Assembly: GCA_045614565.1 (NCBI GenBank)
Contig: JAZLDG010000105.1
Coordinates: forward strand, 34,584 to 98,583
Direction of reading: 5' to 3'
Length of the DNA: 64,000 nucleotides
Origin: Scatosoma sp045614565
Lineage (GTDB): Bacteria; Bacillota; Clostridia; Christensenellales; Borkfalkiaceae
How positions within the stretch are numbered: the first letter of the stretch is position 1; every line of letters begins with the position of its first letter. The translations under genes and the position numbers were made by a program. This document shows positions 8,359 through 15,929 of the stretch, piece after piece. The notes under the pieces are model-generated. The model worked only from the letters and a program-made list of their open reading frames with translations. It was not told the DNA's origin and made no database searches.

Positions 8359-8387
8359 ATTATAATACTTTCTCTAAAAATTTGCAA
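8359..8387 (-). promoter_or_regulatory. Promoter of the tsaE operon, predicted leaderless
   Basis: Minus strand TTGCAA (8382-8387), 17 bp, TATAAT (8359-8364). Only AGAGCT separates the -10 box from the tsaE ATG, so the expected transcription start is the A of ATG or within a base of it. Confidence 0.65.
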
Positions 8388-8399
8388 TGATTTGGCAAA

Positions 8400-8993
8400 C
8401 TAGACTTTGATTTTTTTCAGAAAATTAGACAAACGCTTATACAAAAGCAAGGTCAAAAGGGAGATCGCCGCCGTTTTAATCAAATTAAACGCCAAAATCA
8501 GCCAAAACGCGCCGTTGAAAAGCGCAACCCCGTCCGTTTTCAAAAACAATTCCCCAAACAGCGGAAAGGTAATGAAACGGTTAACGAGAAGCGCGGCGGC
8601 AGTTCCGATCAAGCACGCGCCTACAAGAGAAAATATAACAGTTTTTATGCCTTTACGGTATTGATAGACAATGGACGGGAGCAAAATATACGCGCTCGTC
8701 ATCAGCATATTCGCAAGCTCGCCGACCCCGCCCGTACTCCCCGCAAAAATGCGCAGGGTTTCTTTCAACACGCAAACGATTATCCCTTCCACCGGACCAA
8801 GCAAAAAGGAAACGAGCAAAATGAACACGTTTCCAAAATCCAGCTCCAAAAAAAAGACGGGCGAAGCGGGGAACAGCGGAAAGCTTAACAAGCTGACCGC
8901 AAAAGAAAGCGCAACGAAAATCGCCATCAACGCCAAGCGTTTAGCGGAAAAACGGGTTTTTAATATTTCTTTGAATTTTTGCATTGATCGCAT
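8400..8993 (-). CDS. ribU: Riboflavin ECF transporter S component RibU
   Basis: About 198 residues with six hydrophobic segments and the ELDFGNVFILL stretch typical of RibU. It binds riboflavin at the membrane and works with the shared ECF A/A'/T module, which is not in this window. Assignment rests on the fold and, decisively, on the FMN riboswitch immediately upstream. An open frame reaches further upstream to 9056, but that part crosses the riboswitch terminator, so the start is ATG 8993 (after AAGGCAGGT) or ATG 8984. Confidence 0.9.
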   Translation of the reverse strand: MRSMQKFKEILKTRFSAKRLALMAIFVALSFAVSLLSFPLFPASPVFFLELDFGNVFILLVSFLLGPVEGIIVCVLKETLRIFAGSTGGVGELANMLMTSAYILLPSIVYQYRKGIKTVIFSLVGACLIGTAAALLVNRFITFPLFGELFLKTDGVALFNGAFWLILAFNLIKTAAISLLTLLLYKRLSNFLKKIKV

Positions 8994-9017
8994 ACCTGCC
9001 TTGCTCTTTGTAGGCGC

Positions 9018-9043
9018 AAAAAACGCCCCGAAGCTTCGGGGCG
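9018..9043 (-). terminator. FMN riboswitch terminator
   Basis: CGCCCCGAAG/CTTCGGGGCG, a perfect 20-bp palindrome, followed on the minus strand by TTTTTT. It lies between aptamer and ribU start, so FMN binding probably stops transcription before ribU. Confidence 0.85.
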
Positions 9044-9093
9044 CAAGATACCACAAAGGAATAAAACAAACTTGTAGTATAGCTTAAAACACA

Positions 9094-9209
9094 CGCTTTT
9101 CTCATCCGGACTATACCGTCGGTATCGGAATTGCACCGATTCAAAAAAACGCAAGAGTTTTTCTCGCAGACTTTACTGCCGGTGGGGAATTGCACCCCGC
9201 CCCAAAGCT
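9094..9209 (-). ncRNA. FMN riboswitch (RFN element)
   Basis: On the minus strand the conserved RFN blocks occur in order: GGGGCGGGGTGCAATTCCCC, ACCGGCAGTAAAGTC, GCGAG, TCGGTGCAATTCCGA, ACCGACGGTATAGTCCGGAT and GAGAAAAGC. A P1 helix pairs AGCTTT (9204-9209) with AAAGC (9095-9099). It controls ribU. Confidence 0.95.
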
Positions 9210-9215
9210 ATATAT

Positions 9216-9244
9216 AGTATACTATGATATTAGTTATTTGTCAA
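9216..9244 (-). promoter_or_regulatory. Promoter of the FMN riboswitch-ribU unit
   Basis: Minus strand TTGACA (9239-9244), 17 bp, TATACT (9216-9221), just upstream of the aptamer. It overlaps the last codons of the histidine kinase gene. Confidence 0.75.
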
Positions 9245-10705
9245 GTCAATCAAGGGGAAATCCACGAAAAAAGTACTGCCTTTTCCTATCTCGCTTTCCA
9301 CGCCGAACACAAAGCCGTGACGCTGTAAAACGGCTTTAACGATAGAAAGCCCCAAGCCCGTGCCTTTAACGGGGCGTTTATGTGTTTCGGACGAACGGTA
9401 ATACCGTTCCCAAATCGTGGGGATATCTTCGGGTTTGATCCCCGCGCCCGTGTCCGTCACCGCGAAACGGATTAAATTCCCCCCGCTTTTTTGAAGCGTG
9501 ACTTTGACCGTTTTATCGTCGCCCGTGTAGTTCACGGCGTTGCCGATTAAATTGTACAAAACCTGACCGATTTTCAATTCGTCGCCGCGCGTATACAGCT
9601 CGTCTTGTATATCAACCACGAAACGGTAACCCTGCGTTTCCGTCAAATAATCGAAACGGGACAACAGCTCGTGCAAATACGCCGACATATCAAACTCGGT
9701 CACGTTGAACGTTTCCAAGCCCGAGTGCATTTTGGAAAGTTCCAAAACGTCGCCAACGAGCGAAGCCAAACGGTCGGCTTCGTCGACGATTACTTGCGCG
9801 TGACGGTTGCGTTTTTCGGGAATATCGCCCGAAATTTCCATAATCATAGACGCGTACGCTTTAATCATCGTCAACGGCGTTTTGAAATCGTGCGAAACGT
9901 TGGCGATCAGTTCCTTTTGCATACCGTCTAGCTTGGAAAGCTCGTCGCGGGCGTAATTGAGCGTATCGGCAAGCTCCACCATTTCCGAACCGTAATCAGC
10001 CCCGTGAAAGTCCACGGCAAAATCGCCCTTGGCAAGCTGACTTGCCTTTTTCGTCATTTCGGTGATGGGCTTGGTAAGCCAGCCCGAAACGCCGCCCGTC
10101 ACCGCAAAAGAAAGCAAAAACACGAAAAGGGACGTGAACAGCAAACGAAGCCCAAGCTGCTCGACGGAAGCGTTGATAAGATGCAAGGATTTCCCCACGT
10201 ATAAATACGCTTGACTGCCGTAAAGGGAAATTTCCGCACCGTACACGTATTCGTTCACCCCTTCGTAGACCGCGAACTCGGCTTGTTGGGAAGCAAGCCG
10301 TTCTTGCAAGATTTTCAAATTGTCCTGCATATTAAAAGACTCGTCCGCAATCTCTTCAAAATCGGGAAATTGCGGGAAAAGAATATCCCCGTTTTCGGAT
10401 AAAATGAAAACGTTGACGTCGTAAACCGTCGAAAGATAACGAAGGTGCGCGCTGATATTCCCGCCTGCCGCTACGGGCGGATTTTCGAGCTGGGCTTGGA
10501 TTTGCGGTCCTTTGTTTTGGAGCTCTCGCGCCGCTTCCCGTTTATACGTTTGCGTCGTGATTATCCATTGACTTAACCCCACCAACAGCACGATAAGCAA
10601 AGATAAGGCGGTAAAAACCGACCACAGCAAAAAGTAAATACTCGTGCTGTTTTTTCGGTTATTCCGCCTTACGTTCTTTTCCGTTTTCGTCGCTTGCTTG
10701 TCCAT
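9230..10705 (-). CDS. Sensor histidine kinase (HAMP-HisKA-HATPase)
   Basis: A 491-residue membrane sensor kinase. TM1 lies at ~23-47 and TM2 at ~187-209, with a ~140-residue extracellular sensor between them. HAMP follows, then phosphoacceptor His272 in NVSHDFKTPL, and the ATPase N, G1 and G2 boxes (NLIGNAVNYTG, DTGAGI, GTGLGLSIVKAV). Its ATG overlaps the response regulator stop by one base (TAATG), so the pair is coupled. The family resembles PhoR/VanS/WalK types; the signal is unknown. The ribU promoter sits within its 3' end. Confidence 0.92.
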   Translation of the reverse strand: MDKQATKTEKNVRRNNRKNSTSIYFLLWSVFTALSLLIVLLVGLSQWIITTQTYKREAARELQNKGPQIQAQLENPPVAAGGNISAHLRYLSTVYDVNVFILSENGDILFPQFPDFEEIADESFNMQDNLKILQERLASQQAEFAVYEGVNEYVYGAEISLYGSQAYLYVGKSLHLINASVEQLGLRLLFTSLFVFLLSFAVTGGVSGWLTKPITEMTKKASQLAKGDFAVDFHGADYGSEMVELADTLNYARDELSKLDGMQKELIANVSHDFKTPLTMIKAYASMIMEISGDIPEKRNRHAQVIVDEADRLASLVGDVLELSKMHSGLETFNVTEFDMSAYLHELLSRFDYLTETQGYRFVVDIQDELYTRGDELKIGQVLYNLIGNAVNYTGDDKTVKVTLQKSGGNLIRFAVTDTGAGIKPEDIPTIWERYYRSSETHKRPVKGTGLGLSIVKAVLQRHGFVFGVESEIGKGSTFFVDFPLIDLTNN

Positions 10706-11370
10706 TATTCTTCAAATTTATAACCCAACCCCCGCAAGGTAACGATGAATTTTCTATAATCCTTCAAATTCCCGCGGAGCATCTTGATATGCGTGTCCAC
10801 CGTACGGTCGTCGCCGTAAAAATCAAAACCCCAAACGTCGTATAAAAGCTTTTCTCTCGTGAGCGCAATTCCTTTGTTGCGTACGAGATAGAAAAGGAGT
10901 TCGTATTCCTTGGGCGTAAGTTCCGCTTTCACGCCGTCTACGTACACGTTTCTTCCCGCCATATCGATTTCCAGACCTTCAAAGCGTAAAATTTCGTTGC
11001 CGTTGCGTTTTTGTCCGCGGCGTTTGGTGACGGCGTTGATTCGCGCCATTACTTCCTTTGGCGAAAAGGGCTTGGTTACGTAATCGTCCACGCCGATTTC
11101 AAACGCGAAAAGCTTGTCGTATTCTTCCCCCCGCGCCGAAAGCATAATCACGGGCACGTCCTTGCTTTTTCGGATTTCTTTCACCGCCGAAAAACCGTCT
11201 AGGTGCGGCATCATTACGTCCATCAACACGAGATCGTAATCGTTTTCACGGCATTTTTTGACCGCTTCCATACCGTCCGCGGCCTCGTACGCTTCGTTGC
11301 CTTCAAACTCCACGTATTCGCGGATTACCCCACGAATCATCTCTTCGTCGTCCACTATTAAAATTTTCAT
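10705..11370 (-). CDS. OmpR/PhoB-family response regulator
   Basis: Receiver domain with Asp51 in LVLMDVMMP and the conserved Lys in VTKPFSPKE, then a winged-helix C-terminal DNA-binding domain ending RGLGYKFEE. ATG 11370 is preceded by AAGGAG at 7 nt; an in-frame TTG upstream has no ribosome binding site. It is first in a two-gene operon with the histidine kinase and driven by a perfect sigma-A promoter. The regulon cannot be inferred from this window. Confidence 0.93.
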   Translation of the reverse strand: MKILIVDDEEMIRGVIREYVEFEGNEAYEAADGMEAVKKCRENDYDLVLMDVMMPHLDGFSAVKEIRKSKDVPVIMLSARGEEYDKLFAFEIGVDDYVTKPFSPKEVMARINAVTKRRGQKRNGNEILRFEGLEIDMAGRNVYVDGVKAELTPKEYELLFYLVRNKGIALTREKLLYDVWGFDFYGDDRTVDTHIKMLRGNLKDYRKFIVTLRGLGYKFEE

Positions 11371-11467
11371 CTCAACGCTCCTTATCTTCAACCAGTATAC
11401 TATATTTATAACCCAAAAATGTTAAGCTTACAACAAATTATGGTGAAATCTTTGTGAAATTATTTAG

Positions 11468-11496
11468 ATTATAGCATAAAATCCAAATTTTGTCAA
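11468..11496 (-). promoter_or_regulatory. Promoter of the two-component operon
   Basis: Minus strand TTGACA (11491-11496), 17 bp, TATAAT (11468-11473). Perfect consensus, ~97 bp before the response regulator ATG. Confidence 0.85.
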
Positions 11497-11500
11497 TATG

Positions 11501-11530
11501 AAAGGGACGATAATCGTTTACCGTCCCTTT
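11501..11530 (-). terminator. Hairpin after the YmxH-like gene
   Basis: AAAGGGACG/CGTCCCTTT stem, 9 bp, with a 12-nt loop directly after the gene; only a short T-run follows on the minus strand. Confidence 0.55.
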
Positions 11531-11535
11531 GAGAT

Positions 11536-11847
11536 TTACTCATATTCTTCATAGCTTCTTCTGTTTTCAGGCTGTTCGGGGGGTGGCGCGTGAAAGCCGC
11601 GTTTCCCGCCCTGCTTTCTCGGCAACCCAATGTTCACCAAAATGACGTCTTCGCCGATTTTCACGATATTGCGAAGCTCGATAAAAACGCTGTTTTTCTT
11701 GAAACCCAAGCTACCGTTGGGCGCAACGATCCCAAGCCATCTATTTTCGGGGTAACAAAGCACGATATCGCATACTTTACCCAGCTTTCTTCCGTCAACC
11801 GTGTTAATAACTTCTTTCGCGCGAAGCTCCGAAAACGATAATTCCAT
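11536..11847 (-). CDS. PRC-barrel protein, YlmC/YmxH family
   Basis: A 103-residue protein with one PRC-barrel domain (residues ~3-78: KEVINTVDGRKLGKV, later KIGEDVILVNI). The family is widespread in spore-forming Firmicutes and often annotated as a sporulation protein, with no proven biochemical role. The C-terminal ~25 residues are polar and low-complexity. The start follows AAGGCGGTGG. An 8-bp inverted repeat (11861-11884) just upstream contains the -10-like TATAAT. Confidence 0.85.
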   Translation of the reverse strand: MELSFSELRAKEVINTVDGRKLGKVCDIVLCYPENRWLGIVAPNGSLGFKKNSVFIELRNIVKIGEDVILVNIGLPRKQGGKRGFHAPPPEQPENRRSYEEYE

Positions 11848-11860
11848 TCGTCCACCGCCT

Positions 11861-11884
11861 TATAATACTTTCTTTTGTATTATA
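11861..11884. promoter_or_regulatory. 8-bp inverted repeat before the YmxH-like gene
   Basis: TATAATAC, 8 nt, GTATTATA. The arm on the minus strand supplies a TATAAT, so a dimeric repressor bound here would mask the promoter. No regulator is identified. Confidence 0.35.
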
Positions 11885-11907
11885 TGCGGAAAATCGAAAA
11901 AGATTGA

Positions 11908-13563
11908 CTACTTCACTTCCGATTGCGAGCCCGTGGGATTGAGAATACTGTACCCGACGTTGACAAGGTGGTCGGCTACTCTTTCCAAGCCGACAACCGT
12001 CGAAGAATAGTACGGGCTTAATTCTATTTTACAATTCCCTTCGGCAAGGCGGGCGTAATGCTTAGACGAAAGCTCGCGCTTTAACCCGTCCACTTCGTTT
12101 TCCAAAACCGTAAGCTCGGCAAGGCGGGTACTATCCGCGTCGTCGAACGCTTCGGTTGCGATTTCAAACATACGAAGCACTTTTTCTTGCATTTTTTGCA
12201 CTTCGGCTTGCGCTTCCGCGGAAAAAGCAAGCTCTTTTCTTTGCATTTCCACGCCGATTTCATAGAAGTTTTCCGCGTGGTCGCCGATACGCTCCAAGTC
12301 GTTCAAAACGTGGAAATACGAACCAATCCGCTTTTCGTCCGCTTCGTCCACGAGCGAAGAAAGCTTGATCAAGAACTTGGTCAAGTTCTTGTTGGTAAAG
12401 TCGATAATTTCTTCGTTTTCCACGACGGCTTTTTCATAATTTTCGGCTTTTTCCACGCCTGCGCGGAACGCGTTTTGCAAGTTTTCACCCGCCAGCGAAG
12501 CCATATATTGCATTTCCTTTTTCACCTGCATAAGCGCGACGGGCGGGGTTTTGAGCAAGCGTTCGTCCACGAATTTGAAACGCCTTTGCTCGTCTTCGCC
12601 CTTGGTTTTATCCTTCACGGAAAACTCCGCAAGCTTTACGAGCTGTTTGATAAACGGCAACAAAAGAAGCGATGTGATTACGTTGAAAATTACGTGGAAC
12701 CAAGCAAGCTGCATTTGCGGATTGTTCGGGATCATACCCTGCAACAATGCAACGGCGAAATCCTTGAAAATCCAAATAAAGATCGTAAAGAAAATCGTAC
12801 CGATTACGTTAAAGGTTAAGTGAATAAACGCCGTACGCTTTGCGTTCACGTTCGCACCAATACAAGCAAGCACCGCCGTTACGCAAGTACCGATATTCGA
12901 GCCAAGCACCAAGAACAACGCGTTTTCAAGCCCCAACGCGCCCTGTCCTACCATTATAATAAAGATACCCGTTGCCGCGGACGAGCTTTGGATAAGTGCG
13001 GTAAAGACCATACCGCAAAGAATTAAAAGCAACGGGAAATTTACCGCCTTAAAAATTCCCGAAAACATCTCGTTAATTTCGGGATAACTGTCAAACGCCG
13101 AGCCCATTACGTCCAAGCCGACGAAAATCAAACCAAACCCGCAAAGAATACCGCCGATTTGTTTAATTTTGTCCTTTTTGAAGAAGGTCATCATAACGCC
13201 GATAAACGCGAACGCCGCCACGACCTGCTTTACGATTTTCAACGACGAAAACGCCACGATAACGCCCGTAATCGTCGTACCGATATTCGCGCCCATAATA
13301 ATCGACGTCGCTTGGAACAAGGTCATAATTCCCGCGTTTACGAAACCGATTACCATAACGCTCGTTGCGGACGAGCTTTGAATAATCGCGGTCACAGCCG
13401 CGCCGATGCCTACGCCCGAAAAACGGTTGCCGCTGATTTTTCCAAGCAAGCGTTTCATTCCGCCGCCCGCACTCTTTTCCAAACCGTCGCCAAGCATATT
13501 CATACCAGCGATAAATACGCCGCAACCTGCCAGCAAAATTAAAATTGCCGTTAGTATACCCAT
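11908..13563 (-). CDS. Na+/phosphate symporter family protein with PhoU domain
   Basis: A 551-residue protein. The membrane part (1-~310) has the duplicated Na/Pi cotransporter core with two QSSSA signatures (near residues 62 and 190). The cytoplasmic part (~340-540) is a PhoU-like helical domain. It would import phosphate with sodium; some relatives act in phosphate efflux or regulation. The start follows TTAGGAGAAATCA. A promoter TTGGAA-17-TATAAT lies at ~13590-13630 on the minus strand. The gene stands alone and its length is typical. Confidence 0.92.
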   Translation of the reverse strand: MGILTAILILLAGCGVFIAGMNMLGDGLEKSAGGGMKRLLGKISGNRFSGVGIGAAVTAIIQSSSATSVMVIGFVNAGIMTLFQATSIIMGANIGTTITGVIVAFSSLKIVKQVVAAFAFIGVMMTFFKKDKIKQIGGILCGFGLIFVGLDVMGSAFDSYPEINEMFSGIFKAVNFPLLLILCGMVFTALIQSSSAATGIFIIMVGQGALGLENALFLVLGSNIGTCVTAVLACIGANVNAKRTAFIHLTFNVIGTIFFTIFIWIFKDFAVALLQGMIPNNPQMQLAWFHVIFNVITSLLLLPFIKQLVKLAEFSVKDKTKGEDEQRRFKFVDERLLKTPPVALMQVKKEMQYMASLAGENLQNAFRAGVEKAENYEKAVVENEEIIDFTNKNLTKFLIKLSSLVDEADEKRIGSYFHVLNDLERIGDHAENFYEIGVEMQRKELAFSAEAQAEVQKMQEKVLRMFEIATEAFDDADSTRLAELTVLENEVDGLKRELSSKHYARLAEGNCKIELSPYYSSTVVGLERVADHLVNVGYSILNPTGSQSEVK

Positions 13564-13706
13564 TGATTTCTCCTAAACGTAAAAATTTTTTTCCAAGTGG
13601 TATTATACTATATTTTGCGCCGTTTTCCAAACGAATACAAGCAAAATTTATATAAAATTTTACACAAATATATTTTTTTATTTTTATAAAAAACACGAAC
13701 AAATGT

Positions 13707-13735
13707 TTGACTTTTATTTTCCGTTGCGGTATAAT
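13707..13735 (+). promoter_or_regulatory. Promoter of the radical SAM repair pair, predicted leaderless
   Basis: TTGACT (13707-13712), 17 bp, TATAAT (13730-13735). Six nt (CGTAGT) then ATG. There is no Shine-Dalgarno sequence, so the transcript probably starts at the ATG itself. Confidence 0.65.
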
Positions 13736-13741
13736 CGTAGT

Positions 13742-15040
13742 ATGATTACGGAAGAAAAGCTGAAAATTTTAACGGAGAGCGCGAAATACGACGTGTCCTG
13801 TTCGTCGTCGGGGAGCAAGCGCAAAAACGAAGGCGGGATCGGGAACGGGTACGTTGCAGGGTGTTGTCATTCGTTCACGCCCGACGGCAGGTGTATATCG
13901 CTTTTGAAGATACTACTGTCCAACGATTGCGTGTACGATTGCAAATACTGTCCCAACCGCGTTTCGGCGGACGTGCCGCGGGTGAGCGCAACCCCCGACG
14001 AAATTTGTCAGCTTACGATTGATTTTTACAAACGCAATTATATAGAAGGCTTGTTTTTGTCTTCCGCCGTTTGGAAAAATCCCGATTATACGATGGAGCG
14101 ATTGCTGCTCGTCGTTAAAAAGTTGCGGACGGAATATAATTTCCACGGATATATTCACTTGAAAGGTATTCCGCGGGCAAACCCGCTGCTTAATCAAGAA
14201 GCCGCGTTATACGCGGACAGAATGAGCTATAATATGGAGCTTCCCAGCGAGCAAAGCTTGAAGCTTCTCGCCCCGCAAAAGGACAAACGCAGCTTACTAT
14301 TACCGATGCGGCAGCTCACGGCGGAAAAAGCGGCGTTTATCGGGGAAAAGAAAAAGGGTCGGTTTTTACCCGCGGGACAAACCACCCAGCTCATCGTCGG
14401 GGCTTCCCCCGAACGGGACGGGCAAATTTTGCGTTTAACGCAAGCGTTATACCGATCGATGGATATGAAACGGGTGTATTATTCTTCCTACGTGCCCGTC
14501 GTGCAGGACGTGTTATTGCCTGACAAAGCGGCGGGACAACTTCGGGAGCACCGTCTATACCAAGCGGACTGGCTGTTGCGGTTTTACGGGTTTACGGTGG
14601 AAGAAATTTTGCCCGAAGAAGAAAATCTTGCCTTGGATTTCGACCCAAAATGCGCTTGGGCGCTGAAAAATTTACATCTGTTCCCCGTGGAAATCAACCG
14701 CGCACCCTTAGAAAGCTTATTGCGCGTACCGGGGATCGGCGTACGGGGCGCGCATAAAATTTTGCAGGCGCGGCGGTATACCAAGCTCACCTTTTCAGAC
14801 CTTGTAAAAATGAAAATCTCTTTGAAACGGGCGAAACATTTTATCACCTGCGACGGCAAGTATTGTGGCGAAAAAAACGAATACGCGGTGAAAGGCTTAC
14901 TCGTCGCCGCGGAAAATCAAGATAGCGCAACGCAAGTGGATATGTTTTCGCTTTTGCCCGAGCCGCAACTCATACCCGAACGGAAAATACGCCTTTCCGA
15001 TCGAGCCAACGCAACGAAAGCCTTAACGGGCGAATTATAG
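13742..15040 (+). CDS. Putative DNA modification/repair radical SAM protein (TIGR03916 type)
   Basis: About 432 residues. The radical SAM cluster motif is C63-x3-C67-x2-C70 (CVYDCKYC), preceded by the family N-terminal cysteines near 20 and 41-42. The C-terminal third has a helix-hairpin-helix (VPGIGVRGAHKIL), a DNA-binding motif. It is paired, 4 bp apart, with a DUF4130 protein; the two occur together across bacteria and are believed, without biochemical proof, to act on DNA. A longer open frame to 13703 crosses the promoter, so ATG 13742 is chosen. It ends in TAG, showing that TAG is a stop in this genome. Confidence 0.88.
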   Translation: MITEEKLKILTESAKYDVSCSSSGSKRKNEGGIGNGYVAGCCHSFTPDGRCISLLKILLSNDCVYDCKYCPNRVSADVPRVSATPDEICQLTIDFYKRNYIEGLFLSSAVWKNPDYTMERLLLVVKKLRTEYNFHGYIHLKGIPRANPLLNQEAALYADRMSYNMELPSEQSLKLLAPQKDKRSLLLPMRQLTAEKAAFIGEKKKGRFLPAGQTTQLIVGASPERDGQILRLTQALYRSMDMKRVYYSSYVPVVQDVLLPDKAAGQLREHRLYQADWLLRFYGFTVEEILPEEENLALDFDPKCAWALKNLHLFPVEINRAPLESLLRVPGIGVRGAHKILQARRYTKLTFSDLVKMKISLKRAKHFITCDGKYCGEKNEYAVKGLLVAAENQDSATQVDMFSLLPEPQLIPERKIRLSDRANATKALTGEL

Positions 15041-15044
15041 GATT

Positions 15045-15776
15045 ATGTTATATTTATTTGACGGCACGGAAAAGGGATTTTTAACGGCGTTTTTGCTTGC
15101 GTTTACGGACGAGAACGCAATCGTCAGCTCGCGGCAAGAACAAATGCTGCTTTGGCAAACGCTTATATCCGTACAAACGGACGAACAAAAAGCGGAAAAG
15201 GTCAAACGGCGTTTGGCGCAATTTGACCGCGAAGCTTTATCCGAGCTTTCGCTGTTGCTTCGCTCGGAGGAAGAAGACTGCGAGCAGGTCGCGTTCGCGT
15301 ATTTGCGCTATCTTGCAAACAGCAAACGCCCCGTGCGCAACGATTTAGCCAACGAAGCGGTGTTTGCCGCCGATAGGTATTTGCGGAAAATTCGTTTTGA
15401 AATTCACCGTTTTCACGGCTTTATCCGTTTTATGGAAACGCAAAGCGGCGCGCTTTACGCGCCCTTTTCCCCCGACAACGATATATGCGATTTGCTCCTG
15501 CCCCATTTTCGGGCAAGACTGCCGAAATACCCCTTCGTTTTGCACGACGTTAAGCGCAAAAAGGCGGCGGTGTACGACGGCGAAAACGGTTTTCTCGCGC
15601 CCCTTGCGCAGGCGGACGTTTTGATTTCGGCAAGCGAAGCGGGTTGGCAATCACTTTGGAAAGAGTATTACGCCTCCGTGAATATCCCTTCGCGCGAACG
15701 GTTGAAGCAAATGCGTGGATATATGCCCGCACGGTACTGGAAGTTTATGCCCGAACGCCAACCGCCTACAAATTGA
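15045..15776 (+). CDS. DUF4130 / TIGR03915-family putative DNA repair protein
   Basis: A 243-residue protein with the uracil-DNA-glycosylase-like DUF4130 core: HRFHGFIRFMETQ, then GALYAPFSPDNDI and FVLHDVKRKKAAVYD. The family is the constant partner of the preceding radical SAM/HhH protein, and the two probably handle one DNA lesion or modification. Translation is likely coupled because the start lies 4 bp after the previous stop. Function is inferred only from family and neighbourhood. Confidence 0.85.
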   Translation: MLYLFDGTEKGFLTAFLLAFTDENAIVSSRQEQMLLWQTLISVQTDEQKAEKVKRRLAQFDREALSELSLLLRSEEEDCEQVAFAYLRYLANSKRPVRNDLANEAVFAADRYLRKIRFEIHRFHGFIRFMETQSGALYAPFSPDNDICDLLLPHFRARLPKYPFVLHDVKRKKAAVYDGENGFLAPLAQADVLISASEAGWQSLWKEYYASVNIPSRERLKQMRGYMPARYWKFMPERQPPTN

Positions 15777-15828
15777 CCGAATATACCCCCTTTTTTGTAA
15801 AAAACAAAGGAAAAAGATTTTAGAAGCG

Positions 15829-15858
15829 TTGACAAACGCTGTATAAATAATGTATAAT
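15829..15858 (+). promoter_or_regulatory. Promoter of glnN
   Basis: TTGACA (15829-15834), 18 bp, TATAAT (15853-15858). The predicted start (~15865) lies immediately before a terminator-like hairpin. Confidence 0.75.
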
Positions 15859-15868
15859 ATCTTTAACG

Positions 15869-15903
15869 GCAAAGACGAAAAGCGTTTTGTCTTTGCTTTT
15901 TTT
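15869..15903 (+). terminator. Leader terminator/attenuator before glnN
   Basis: GCAAAGAC with GTCTTTGC, extended by G-U and A-U pairs to 12 bp around an AGCG loop, then seven T residues. It ends 26 nt before the glnN ATG, too close for a second promoter downstream, so glnN transcripts must read through it. It could also end read-through from the repair genes. Confidence 0.6.
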
Positions 15904-15929
15904 ACTTTTCACGAGAGAGGAACGATCGT

